Assembly: GCA_030537495.1 (NCBI GenBank)
Contig: JAUNMH010000016.1
Location: 1-34,124, forward strand
DNA from: Clostridia bacterium
Lineage (GTDB): Bacteria > Bacillota > Clostridia > Peptostreptococcales > Anaerovoracaceae
Direction: 5' to 3'
Length of the DNA stretch: 34,124 nucleotides
Shown here piece by piece: positions 25,421 through 32,902 of this stretch; position 1 is the first letter of the stretch; the number at the start of each line of letters is the position of its first letter. A model generated the notes under the pieces. It was not told the DNA's origin. It ran no database searches and saw only the letters and a program-made list of their open reading frames with translations. The position numbers were made by a program, and so were the translations under genes.

Positions 25421-26618
25421 TTGCAACTCTTAAATTAAGTTTTCCGTTGTTTTGTAACTTGTTTGCAGTTCGCCTAAGATTCAGACCGTTATCCATACTA
25501 AACAAAGGGTTAAGCTCATAGTTTCCATTATTGAAGCCTATCAGTTCTTGAACCTCAACAATTTTTCTAACACCTGTGTCCAATCTGCTTAAGTGAATCA
25601 TTATATCTATTCCTTCTGTAATCTGTGCTCTGATGGCGTCTATAGGAATTGACGTCCCCATAAGATACATAGCTTCCAATCTTCTAAGCATGCCTTTGAC
25701 CGAATTAGCATGGCCTGTGCTCATGCAGCCATCATGGCCCGTATTCATAGCCTGAAGCATGTCAGAGACCTCAGCGCCTCTCACTTCTCCAACAATTATC
25801 CTATCCGGCCTCATTCTAAGACTGGTTTTGATCAAACCCGCCATATCGATTTGACCTTGCCCCATAGAATTAGCATTATGGCATTCCATTTGAACCAGAT
25901 TAGGAATATGATTCATCTTAAGTTCCATAGAGTCTTCTATAACAATTACCCTCTCTTTCCTCGGAATAAATCCAGATAATGCATTAAGAAATGTAGTCTT
26001 TCCACTTGATGTTCCCCCACTAACGAAAATGTTGTATCCATTTCTAACAAGCATCTCCAGCATATCTGCACATTCCTCAGTAAGAGTGCCATTAGCTATC
26101 ATCTTCTCTATAGAAATGTTTTCCTTTCCAAACTTTCGTATGGTCAGGGCCGGACCGTTAATCGCTACATTTTTATAAACAGCATTAACTCTGGATCCAT
26201 CTGGCAAACGCGCATCCAAAATGGGTGAAAGCTCATTTATTTCCCTGTTTACACCTGATGCAATATTTCTAATTGCAGTTTCAAGCTCATCAACAGTCTC
26301 AAAAATTCTGTCCAAACGATATATCTCTCCATTTCGATGCTCAGCGAAAATGTTATCAACTCCATTTACCATAATTTCATTGTAATCATCGTCATTAATA
26401 TAGTTTTCTAATAGTCCCAGCTTATTTCTGGTCTTCGCATACACAGCCTCAATAATGTCATTGTAATCAGACAAATTGAAAAAGTTCCGGTTGTCAAGAG
26501 TTATATCCTCGACTATGTCCAACGCTTCTGAGTCACTAACTTTTCTTCCCGCATTAACAATATTATCCTTCGCTTCCTCCGTTTTGGCCTTTATATACTC
26601 ACTATTTTTCAAATTCAA
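25413..26618 (-). CDS. tadA: CpaF/TadA family pilus assembly ATPase
   Basis: A hexameric secretion ATPase that powers Flp pilus assembly. A TTG at 26616-26618 with GGAGG 9 nt upstream is the likeliest start, giving 401 residues; a TTG six codons earlier would place that site inside the gene. The N-terminal all-alpha region is followed by the CpaF signature SPILDARLPDGSRVNAV, Walker A GGTSSGKTT (about 201-209), Walker B IVIEDSMEL and the His box GHDGCMSTGHANS. ARI...RGAEVSDML includes the Asp box region. It overlaps tadZ upstream and tadB downstream. Confidence 0.95.
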   Translation of the reverse strand: MNLKNSEYIKAKTEEAKDNIVNAGRKVSDSEALDIVEDITLDNRNFFNLSDYNDIIEAVYAKTRNKLGLLENYINDDDYNEIMVNGVDNIFAEHRNGEIYRLDRIFETVDELETAIRNIASGVNREINELSPILDARLPDGSRVNAVYKNVAINGPALTIRKFGKENISIEKMIANGTLTEECADMLEMLVRNGYNIFVSGGTSSGKTTFLNALSGFIPRKERVIVIEDSMELKMNHIPNLVQMECHNANSMGQGQIDMAGLIKTSLRMRPDRIIVGEVRGAEVSDMLQAMNTGHDGCMSTGHANSVKGMLRRLEAMYLMGTSIPIDAIRAQITEGIDIMIHLSRLDTGVRKIVEVQELIGFNNGNYELNPLFSMDNGLNLRRTANKLQNNGKLNLRVAND

Positions 26619-27540
26619 GTTTACAATCCTCCACAATTTTCTTAGATATTAAAAGTGCTGCATTCCCATAAGAATCACGTTCTTCCATTGATACAGATAT
26701 TAATTTGTCAGAACCTCTTAAGCGAGAAATTTCTTCACTCACAGCCTTTCCTGTTACAGTCGTCTCATTTACCACCATAACAGCAATATCAGAATTTGAA
26801 ATCAGCTCCCTATTAGCCCTATTCAGATGATTTCCAACATCAACTAAAACATAGTTGTACTTCCCTAGTTCCTCAATCCTTGCCAGTAATTTGTGAAAGA
26901 GTTCTGCGTCAATTTCATCCGTATAACTGTTGATTATTCCTGTTTTGAGACAATCCGGTTCACAAGCTTCTGTAATAAAGTTATTTATGGGAAAATCAAC
27001 AGAATTATGCAGATAGTAAAGAAGTCTCAGCAGATTTCCTTCTTCATGATTAACAAAATCATAAGAATAATCTATGGCACAGAGATTAACATAGAGCACC
27101 TTCTGACCATACACTCCTTCAATAGCCTTTCCCGTCTCAATGGAAAGGCGCGTAACGGCACCTCCGCTGCAATCAGAGCAGAAAAAAACCGTCTTACAAG
27201 CCCCTTCTCCTCTATAACTGCAAATCTTACCGGTTAACCTGAAATAAATATAAAGCAAGTCATTTATTAAATCTGGACAGTCTTTATACACAAAAACTCT
27301 AAAAGTGGTATCCCCCTCTGCATACATCACGTCTTCGCCTGACAGCACCTCCGTGCACGCTTCAACCACATGAGGTTGGCCACTTGGGTGTGACGCTAGA
27401 ACGATATCCATTTCGTCACTTCTATCAAAACCGTCTAAGAGATAGATCTGAAAGCCTCTGTACTCCCTACTGAGGCCCTCTGCCAGAAGTTCCGCGAAAT
27501 CACTGTCCTCAAGATAAATGCCCACTTTAATTATTTCCAT
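26602..27540 (-). CDS. tadZ: TadZ/CpaE-like protein with degenerate P-loop
   Basis: First gene of the pilus operon, 312 residues, cytoplasmic. An N-terminal receiver-like domain (about 1-95, IKVGIYLEDSDFAELLAEGL) is followed by a MinD/ParA-like domain from about 115. Recognisable parts are VLYVNLCAID (about 148-157), YNYVLVDVG and SDIAVMVVNETT. The P-loop position reads CSDCSGGAVTRLS (121-133): both the signature and the catalytic lysine of KGGxGKT are missing, so ATP hydrolysis is doubtful. Atypical P-loops are known in TadZ of other Firmicutes. TadZ localises the pilus machine, often to a pole. An AGGAGG site and a strong promoter precede it. Confidence 0.85.
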   Translation of the reverse strand: MEIIKVGIYLEDSDFAELLAEGLSREYRGFQIYLLDGFDRSDEMDIVLASHPSGQPHVVEACTEVLSGEDVMYAEGDTTFRVFVYKDCPDLINDLLYIYFRLTGKICSYRGEGACKTVFFCSDCSGGAVTRLSIETGKAIEGVYGQKVLYVNLCAIDYSYDFVNHEEGNLLRLLYYLHNSVDFPINNFITEACEPDCLKTGIINSYTDEIDAELFHKLLARIEELGKYNYVLVDVGNHLNRANRELISNSDIAVMVVNETTVTGKAVSEEISRLRGSDKLISVSMEERDSYGNAALLISKKIVEDCKLEFEK

Positions 27541-27564
27541 ATTCTTCCTCCTTTCTTCACGATG

Positions 27565-27593
27565 ATAATAACATTTTTGTTAAATTGTGTCAA
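27565..27593 (-). promoter_or_regulatory. Promoter of the Tad pilus operon
   Basis: On the minus strand a perfect -35 TTGACA (27588-27593) is followed after 17 bp by -10 TATTAT (27565-27570), with TG ahead of the -10. The predicted leader is about 20 nt and contains AGGAGG. Confidence 0.8.
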
Positions 27594-27673
27594 CCATAAT
27601 TTAATCTTTTTTCTAGTTTTTAACATAGAAATTTTTCCAACATTTTCCAAATTCATCCTCTAACCCAGGCATA

Positions 27674-27703
27674 TTGACGTACTGATACGTTTTGTGATAT
27701 ATT
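27674..27703 (+). promoter_or_regulatory. Promoter of trpS
   Basis: TTGACG (27674-27679) and TATATT (27698-27703) are 18 bp apart. The start is predicted near 27710, so the leader is under 30 nt, too short for a T-box. Confidence 0.7.
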
Positions 27704-27736
27704 AAAGGATAGATATTTAAACGAAAGGATACAGAT

Positions 27737-28717
27737 ATGAAAAGAGTTTTTTCAGGCGTTCAGCCTACAGGTAATATACATCTAGGTAATTATTTAGGAG
27801 CACTTCGTCAGTTCGTTGAACTTCAGGACGATCACGAATGTATTTATTGCATCGTTGACATGCATGCAATTACAGTTCCTCAGGATCCTAAAGTATTAAA
27901 AGAACACATTCTTGACGTTGCTGCACTTTATTTAGCAGTTGGCGTAGATCCTAAGAAGTCAATCGTTTTCGTTCAGTCAGACGTTCCTGGTCATGCTGAA
28001 CTTTCATGGGTTCTGACATGTAATTCATATACAGGAGAGCTTTCAAGAATGACTCAGTTTAAGGCTAAAAGTCACAATAAGGAATCCGCCCCAACAGGAT
28101 TATTCACTTATCCAGTTTTGATGGCGGCAGACATCCTTTTGTATGCCACAGATATCGTTCCAGTTGGAAATGACCAGAAACAGCACATAGAACTTTGCAG
28201 AGACATTGCTAACCGTATTAACAATACAAGAAAGAAGACATTCGTAGTGCCCGACGGAAGATTCCTTAAGGAAGGCGCAAGAATCATGGCATTAGATGAT
28301 CCTACTCAGAAAATGAGTAAGTCAGCTGAGAATATCCACAGCAGAATTTCTCTACTAGATGACCCTGCTAAGATTAAGAAATCAATTATGAAAGCAACTA
28401 CTGACTCAGAAGGAGTTATTAGATTTGACGTAGAAAATAAGCCTGGAATCAGCAATCTAATGAACATTTACAGCGTTCTAGCTGGAGTTCCCCTTGAACA
28501 GATTGAGAAAGATTATGAAGGAAAAGGCTATGGAGATTTCAAAAAAGATCTTGTAGAAATCGTAGTTAACGCTCTTGCACCAATCAGAGAACGTTATGAG
28601 GAAATCAGACATTCAGATGAACTTATCGAAATCCTAAAGGACGGCGCGGTTCGTGCGAATGCAATCTCTGAAAAGACAATGGCTAGAGTAAAGAAAAACT
28701 TCGGTCTTGGATTATAG
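27737..28717 (+). CDS. trpS: Tryptophanyl-tRNA synthetase
   Basis: A class I aminoacyl-tRNA synthetase charging tRNA-Trp. The HIGH-type motif is in PTGNIHLGNYLGAL (about 11-24) and the KMSKS motif in TQKMSKSAEN (about 193-202). SGVQPTG at the N-terminus and the segment QMTQFKAKS-like SRMTQFKAKS are typical of the bacterial enzyme. At 326 residues it is full length. GAAAGGA lies 9 nt upstream of the ATG. It is monocistronic, between its own promoter and a strong hairpin terminator, divergent from the Tad operon. Confidence 0.98.
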   Translation: MKRVFSGVQPTGNIHLGNYLGALRQFVELQDDHECIYCIVDMHAITVPQDPKVLKEHILDVAALYLAVGVDPKKSIVFVQSDVPGHAELSWVLTCNSYTGELSRMTQFKAKSHNKESAPTGLFTYPVLMAADILLYATDIVPVGNDQKQHIELCRDIANRINNTRKKTFVVPDGRFLKEGARIMALDDPTQKMSKSAENIHSRISLLDDPAKIKKSIMKATTDSEGVIRFDVENKPGISNLMNIYSVLAGVPLEQIEKDYEGKGYGDFKKDLVEIVVNALAPIRERYEEIRHSDELIEILKDGAVRANAISEKTMARVKKNFGLGL

Positions 28718-28750
28718 TATTTAAATTTTAAAAAAATTACTTTACGAAAT

Positions 28751-28790
28751 AACCCCTCGGCATCTTAATTGCCGAGGGGTTCGTCTTTTG
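28751..28790 (+). terminator. Terminator of trpS
   Basis: AACCCCTCGGCA (28751-28762) pairs with TGCCGAGGGGTT (28770-28781) in a perfect 12-bp stem with a 7-nt loop, followed by TCGTCTTTTG. It lies 33 nt past the trpS stop. It could also stop transcripts from nhaC on the other strand, where a T-rich stretch follows at a distance. Confidence 0.88.
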
Positions 28791-28890
28791 TATTCATACA
28801 AGTGATATATGCGAGATCTGAGCTCCTAGCTGTTTTAGCTTTCTTTTTTCATTTAGCTCTATGAAAATCTTTCTTTATATATCTTTCTGT

Positions 28891-30381
28891 TTATGCTTCT
28901 AGTGCTTTTAGTGCTTCTGCTTTTTCTCTTTCTCTCTCTTCTAGAACCTTAGCATATTCTTCGTCAGTCATTTCTGTCATCGTAATGCCTGTGTATCCGA
29001 AGATTATGGATACTAGAGGGTTAACCCAGTTAAGAATTGCATATGGAATATATCCACTGTCAACTCCTAAGAAGTTTCTCATTGTTGCTCCGCATGTATT
29101 CCATCCGAAGAAGTTAGATGTAATTGTACCACTATCTTCTAAGCATCTTGATAAGTTCTTAGGTGCAAGCTTCATATCTTCAAATGCTTCCTTGAACATT
29201 CTTCCTGGAATTACAAGTGATAAGTACTGGTCACAGCAGATTGCGTTAACTACTAAGCATGAGAATTCAGTAGCTAATACTAAGCCGCCTCTGCCCTTTG
29301 CAACCTTCAATAGAAGACCTGCAAATGTTCCCATAACTCCTGTAGCATCTACGATACCACCGAAGCACATTGCAAATAGGATGATTGAAATTGTCCAGAA
29401 CATACCCTGGATACCTTCGCAGGATAGTAATGAACCTAATTTTTCAATAATTAATGATGCGTCTTCAGGAACTACTGCTAATTCGATACCATTGTTCAAT
29501 GTAGTAAAGATACAGTTCTTCAGAGATAAGCCCTGAGCTGATTCAACTGCAGCTTTATTCCAGAACATAAATGGAACACCAATAAATACACCGCCGATTA
29601 AAGCAGGAATTGCAGGAAGCTTAAGAGCTACTGCACAGATTACGAATACTGGTGGAATTAATGCAAGAATACTTACTTTTGATGAATTCTTAATGAATTC
29701 CATAATTTCATCTAATGTACTCATATCTGGTGTATTGTTTGAAGAATACATGAATCCCATAACTGCATAAGCAACTAATGCGATTACCATTGAAGTACCT
29801 GTTGTGTAGATCATGTGCTTGATGTGATCAAACAGGTTAGCGCCTGCCATTGCTGGAGCTAGGTTAGTTGTGTCTGAAAGAGGGGACATCTTGTCACCGA
29901 AGTATGCACCGGATACTACAGCACCAGCTGTCATAGCTTCTGGGAATCCTAGAGCTACACCTACACCGATAAGTGCAACGCCCATGGAACCTGCTGTTGA
30001 CCAAGATGATCCAGTTGCTAGTGATACGATTGAGCAAAGGATACAAGATGTAAGTAAGAAGATTTTCGGACTGATAACCTTAATACCAAAATACATCATT
30101 GAAGGAATTGTTCCTGCTGCCATCCATGATGCGATCATAGCACCTACGATAGCTAAAATAATGCAAGCCTGCATGGTTCTGTTAATTGAAGCTAGGATTG
30201 CCTGCTCCAAGTAAGCCCATTTCCAACCATTGATACCTGCAATGATTGCTGCAAAGGCTGCTGCGAGAATAAGTGCGACATGAGGTTCTCCACCATCATC
30301 TACTAAAATTGACCACATTAAAAGGCCAACCATCACAAGGATTACAAGTAAACATTGCCACATAGGAATCTTTCTACCCAT
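28891..30381 (-). CDS. nhaC: NhaC family Na+/H+ antiporter
   Basis: A 496-residue polytopic membrane protein of the NhaC family. Recognisable stretches are GSSWSTAGSMGVALIGVGVALG, GAYFGDKMSPLSDTTNLAPAM (about 155-176), and near the C-terminus LEDSGTITSNFFGWNTCG. Twelve or so hydrophobic segments are evident. NhaC proteins exchange Na+ for H+, sometimes coupled with malate and lactate exchange; the exact substrate is not decided by sequence. An AAGGAGG site lies 8 nt ahead of the ATG. The promoter is near consensus and carries a palindrome in the spacer, suggesting repression. Confidence 0.93.
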   Translation of the reverse strand: MGRKIPMWQCLLVILVMVGLLMWSILVDDGGEPHVALILAAAFAAIIAGINGWKWAYLEQAILASINRTMQACIILAIVGAMIASWMAAGTIPSMMYFGIKVISPKIFLLTSCILCSIVSLATGSSWSTAGSMGVALIGVGVALGFPEAMTAGAVVSGAYFGDKMSPLSDTTNLAPAMAGANLFDHIKHMIYTTGTSMVIALVAYAVMGFMYSSNNTPDMSTLDEIMEFIKNSSKVSILALIPPVFVICAVALKLPAIPALIGGVFIGVPFMFWNKAAVESAQGLSLKNCIFTTLNNGIELAVVPEDASLIIEKLGSLLSCEGIQGMFWTISIILFAMCFGGIVDATGVMGTFAGLLLKVAKGRGGLVLATEFSCLVVNAICCDQYLSLVIPGRMFKEAFEDMKLAPKNLSRCLEDSGTITSNFFGWNTCGATMRNFLGVDSGYIPYAILNWVNPLVSIIFGYTGITMTEMTDEEYAKVLEEREREKAEALKALEA

Positions 30382-30440
30382 AATAAATCCTCCTTAAAAA
30401 TAAAAAGCAACAAAACCCGTATAAATACAAGTACAAGTGT

Positions 30441-30469
30441 ATTATAGCGCTTTAAAGCGATATTGTCAA
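30441..30469 (-). promoter_or_regulatory. Consensus promoter of nhaC with palindromic spacer
   Basis: On the minus strand TTGACA (30464-30469) and TATAAT (30441-30446) are 17 bp apart, a perfect sigma-A promoter. The spacer holds the 12-bp perfect palindrome CGCTTTAAAGCG (30448-30459). A looser inverted repeat AATACA...TGTATT (30424-30443) lies at the start site. Promoters this strong are usually repressed, so the palindrome is a good operator candidate. Confidence 0.8.
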
Positions 30470-30525
30470 TAAAATGAAGAAAATGTAATTAAGATGAATT
30501 TTCTGTAAATTATTTCGGAACTGTA

Positions 30526-30672
30526 TTATTCTAAAATATAAATTTCATAGCAATTTTGGTTCCAATTCAACAATCCCCTTGTATTTACGGGCGAAAATCT
30601 TCTAATCTCCCGAAAATCAATCAAAAAGCAGTCACCCTGATTTCTTAAAAACCCGAACAACTGCTCATCAAA
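30526..30672 (-). other. 48-codon open frame in the nhaC upstream gap, possible gene remnant
   Basis: The 379-bp gap between nhaC and the DUF4177 gene has no clear gene. One minus-strand frame stays open for 48 codons with coding-like composition, reading FDEQLFGFLRNQ near its start and NWNQNCYEIYILE at its end. It has no ATG and no convincing ribosome binding site. It may be the tail of a lost gene or chance. The remainder of the gap holds the nhaC promoter and AT-rich sequence with two ATGCAT palindromes near 30685 and 30705. Confidence 0.3.
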
Positions 30673-30760
30673 TTAATAATTATGCATTATTTTTGCAATT
30701 TTTATGCATTCTACGCATATGAATTTTTACCTAGATTGTACCATCTTCATTCCTAGAACT

Positions 30761-30967
30761 TTACTCCTCTTTTTCAAAAATCAAATCCACTTCCTGTGCA
30801 TGACCTGAGCCACGCTGTTTAGTAGGAAAGAATCCTACATATCTCCATCCGTCTGCAGCTCTTTTGTCAATAATGGAACGATAATTCTCAATGGTGTAAA
30901 CGTTGCCTGCAACCATGCCCCAACCTGAAACATCACAGCTTATAGTCTCATATTCATATCTATACAT
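30761..30967 (-). CDS. DUF4177 family small protein
   Basis: A 68-residue protein with the DUF4177 layout: an N-terminal YRYEYETI strand, a middle helix IIDKRAADGWRYVGFFP (the conserved GW pair of the family) and a C-terminal strand VDLIFEKEE. No membrane segment or signal peptide. The function of the family is unknown. GGGAGG lies 7 nt upstream of the ATG. The gene follows the amidohydrolase by 22 nt, so it is probably the last gene of that unit. Its 12-nt start context GGTAGCAAAATG is identical to that of the LURP-one gene. Confidence 0.8.
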   Translation of the reverse strand: MYRYEYETISCDVSGWGMVAGNVYTIENYRSIIDKRAADGWRYVGFFPTKQRGSGHAQEVDLIFEKEE

Positions 30968-30989
30968 TTTGCTACCTCCCTCATACTAC

Positions 30990-32201
30990 TTACCATGCAA
31001 TCTCTCTTAAGAAAGCTTTCAACAGCAAGTACCCACGGCCAATATCCTCAATCTTACTATATTCCAATGGTGAATGGCTGATTCCACCTATACTTGGAAC
31101 AAATATCATATTCGTCTTAGTTTTCTGCGCTATAATCTGAGAATCATGACCAGCACCACTATGCATTTTTCTATATGACAAATCAAGTTCTTTTGCAGCA
31201 GCTTCTAACATTTTCAAGCCAGCTTCATCCATTTGGGCTGGAGCATCTAGTGGCATAAATTCCAGCGTATAATTGAATCCATCCTGTAGCTGCTCTAAAG
31301 CCTTAATCCTTTCCTCTGCTTCTTGCAGTATATCAGAAGATGTCGAGCGAATGTCAAAAGATAAGCTGACCGATTCAGGAATAACATTGCTCTTATTCGG
31401 TGACACTTGGATTTCCCCAAATGTACAAGTTATGTCTTCCCCATACGTCATAGCCCACTTGTTCATATCAACAATAAACTGCGCCGCTCTCGTTACCGGG
31501 TCCTTACGTAAATTCATTGGAGTTGTGCCGGCATGGTTTTGATGACCGCCAATGATAATTTTACCAATCAAAAGACCCACAATCGAAGTAACCAAACCGA
31601 CCTGCTCGCCACCTTGCTCCAGCACACCGCCCTGTTCAATATGCAGCTCGACGAAGCGTTCAACATCAGACATTTGTGGCGCTTTCTTTGTCTTATTTTC
31701 ATCAAAGCCTGCGCGCTTAATTGCCTCTGTTACGGTGATTCCCTCCACATCTCGCTGCTGCATAATTTCATCAGATAATTGCCCCGTCAAATAGCAACTA
31801 CCTAGATATCCAGACAAGAACCTACTGCCTTCCTCTTCACAAAATGCAACAACTTCCACGCTCTTTTTAGGTTTACCTAATTCAGCATAAAGTGAACCGG
31901 CAGCAGCAATAGCGCAAATTACACCTAGCGCACCATCATATCTTCCGCCATTCTTTACGGTGTCTCTGTGAGATCCGGTCAAAACTATTTTGTCCTGCTC
32001 TCCTTCAATTTTCCCATAAAGATTACCAATATCATCATAAAATATCTCTAAGTTTTTTTCCTGCATCCACTGCTCTAGAAGCTTTAGCCCTTTCTTATCC
32101 TCTTCCGTATAAGTAGCTCTCCAATGCAAGTCTCCCATTCTTCCAGTTTCATGTAGCGAATTTAACGCATTTTCAATCCATTTCAGTTCCTCGTTATGCA
32201 T
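30990..32201 (-). CDS. M20-type amidohydrolase, hydantoinase/carbamoylase family
   Basis: A 403-residue zinc-dependent hydrolase of the allantoate amidohydrolase / N-carbamoyl-L-amino acid hydrolase / beta-ureidopropionase family. Predicted metal ligands are visible: His78 (GSHRD), Asp89 (GGRYDG), Glu124 (CEEEGSRF), His187 (ELHIEQG) and His376 (GGISHSP). HQNHAGTTPM (220-229) in the dimerisation domain is the family substrate-binding motif, and GAGHDSQ is near 349. The exact substrate is open, and no allantoin, hydantoin or pyrimidine genes are nearby. The ATG has GGAGGT 6 nt upstream. It lies between the LURP-one and DUF4177 genes. Confidence 0.92.
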   Translation of the reverse strand: MHNEELKWIENALNSLHETGRMGDLHWRATYTEEDKKGLKLLEQWMQEKNLEIFYDDIGNLYGKIEGEQDKIVLTGSHRDTVKNGGRYDGALGVICAIAAAGSLYAELGKPKKSVEVVAFCEEEGSRFLSGYLGSCYLTGQLSDEIMQQRDVEGITVTEAIKRAGFDENKTKKAPQMSDVERFVELHIEQGGVLEQGGEQVGLVTSIVGLLIGKIIIGGHQNHAGTTPMNLRKDPVTRAAQFIVDMNKWAMTYGEDITCTFGEIQVSPNKSNVIPESVSLSFDIRSTSSDILQEAEERIKALEQLQDGFNYTLEFMPLDAPAQMDEAGLKMLEAAAKELDLSYRKMHSGAGHDSQIIAQKTKTNMIFVPSIGGISHSPLEYSKIEDIGRGYLLLKAFLREIAW

Positions 32202-32237
32202 AATGTAACCTCCACTATAAATTAAAGATTTAGGGAC

Positions 32238-32708
32238 TTAATCCCTTGAGCACTTTTCTGCATCAATAGCTAATACAAACATTAATGCATCCAGTGCATC
32301 TTCTGGATCCTGCACATCGATAACATACGTGTCTGTCAAGTGAAGCAATTCTTTGCCAATAGATGCAACTAAATTGCCGTCTTTGTCTAGAATGCTATAG
32401 TCCCATTCGAAAAATGATCCATCGATATGCCATCCATTGTAATCAATGTTGTAATGTGGCGTAAAAATTGAAAATTCCTTGCTGAGGCAGCCAATATAAC
32501 TGCCCTGCTTGTAAATCTCGAATTTAGGAAGTAAGGTAATAACCTTTTGAACGACCATTCCCACTTCATTTCCATCGGCATCATAGATTACAAGTTTATG
32601 CCCCCAGGACAATTGGCCTTTTACAACGTAAACTGTATTGCCGAATTCATCGTAAATATCATAGCTGTCAAACCATGAAAAAAGTCTCTGCTTAAATAAT
32701 AATTTCAT
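32238..32708 (-). CDS. LURP-one-related (YxjI-like) family protein
   Basis: A 156-residue protein with the beta-rich LURP-one-related/Tubby-C-like pattern of B. subtilis YxjI: repeated strands with D-x-x-G turns (YDEFGNTVYVVKG, YDADGNEVGMVVQK, LDKDGNLVASIGKE) and a late VIDVQDPEDALDALMFVLAID helix, the most conserved part of the family. No signal peptide or membrane helix is seen. The function is unknown; the fold suggests binding to membrane or phosphoinositide-like ligands, but that is inference. The ATG lies just past the stop of the NADAR remnant and shares a 12-nt start context with the DUF4177 gene. Confidence 0.85.
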   Translation of the reverse strand: MKLLFKQRLFSWFDSYDIYDEFGNTVYVVKGQLSWGHKLVIYDADGNEVGMVVQKVITLLPKFEIYKQGSYIGCLSKEFSIFTPHYNIDYNGWHIDGSFFEWDYSILDKDGNLVASIGKELLHLTDTYVIDVQDPEDALDALMFVLAIDAEKCSRD

Positions 32709-32712
32709 TTTG

Positions 32713-32900
32713 CTACCCCTCGTTTAACTGCTTACGCACCATCATTAATGCGTAGCCAAGTAAGTTTTGACCTCTCCACTTATTGGGACTGAAACGATTT
32801 TTATCTTTCATGGAAAGTCCAATTCCCCAGATTTGATCTTTTACCGCACATTCTGCAATAAGCGCATCTCCAGTGTTTTGATTTCAGCCACATCATTATA
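32713..32900 (-). pseudogene. 3' remnant of a NADAR (YbiA-like) domain gene
   Basis: Translation of the minus strand gives NTGDALIAECAVKDQIWGIGL, then SMKDKNRFSPNKWRGQNLLG and YALMMVRKQLNEG before TAG at 32713-32715. DxIWGIGL and WRGxNLLGxALMxVR are the C-terminal hallmarks of NADAR proteins, which cleave the N-glycosidic bond of riboflavin-pathway intermediates or of ADP-ribose derivatives. The frame is closed upstream by a TGA at 32884-32886; reading the A run at about 32875-32879 one base longer would extend the similarity upstream. The patatin stop at 32903 leaves no room for the other 100 residues. It is therefore 5'-truncated and probably frameshifted. Confidence 0.8.
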
Positions 32901-32902
32901 TC

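Noticed and set aside
27704..27736. T-box leader upstream of trpS
   Set aside because: The predicted leader is under 30 nt and no T-box sequence or antiterminator can fit.
30448..30459. Palindrome CGCTTTAAAGCG considered as a terminator stem
   Set aside because: It has no room for a loop and lies exactly between -35 and -10; an operator is the better reading.
30680..30712. Pair of ATGCAT sites near 30685 and 30705
   Set aside because: ATGCAT is self-complementary and common in AT-rich spacers; no stem with GC or further copies support a repeat array.
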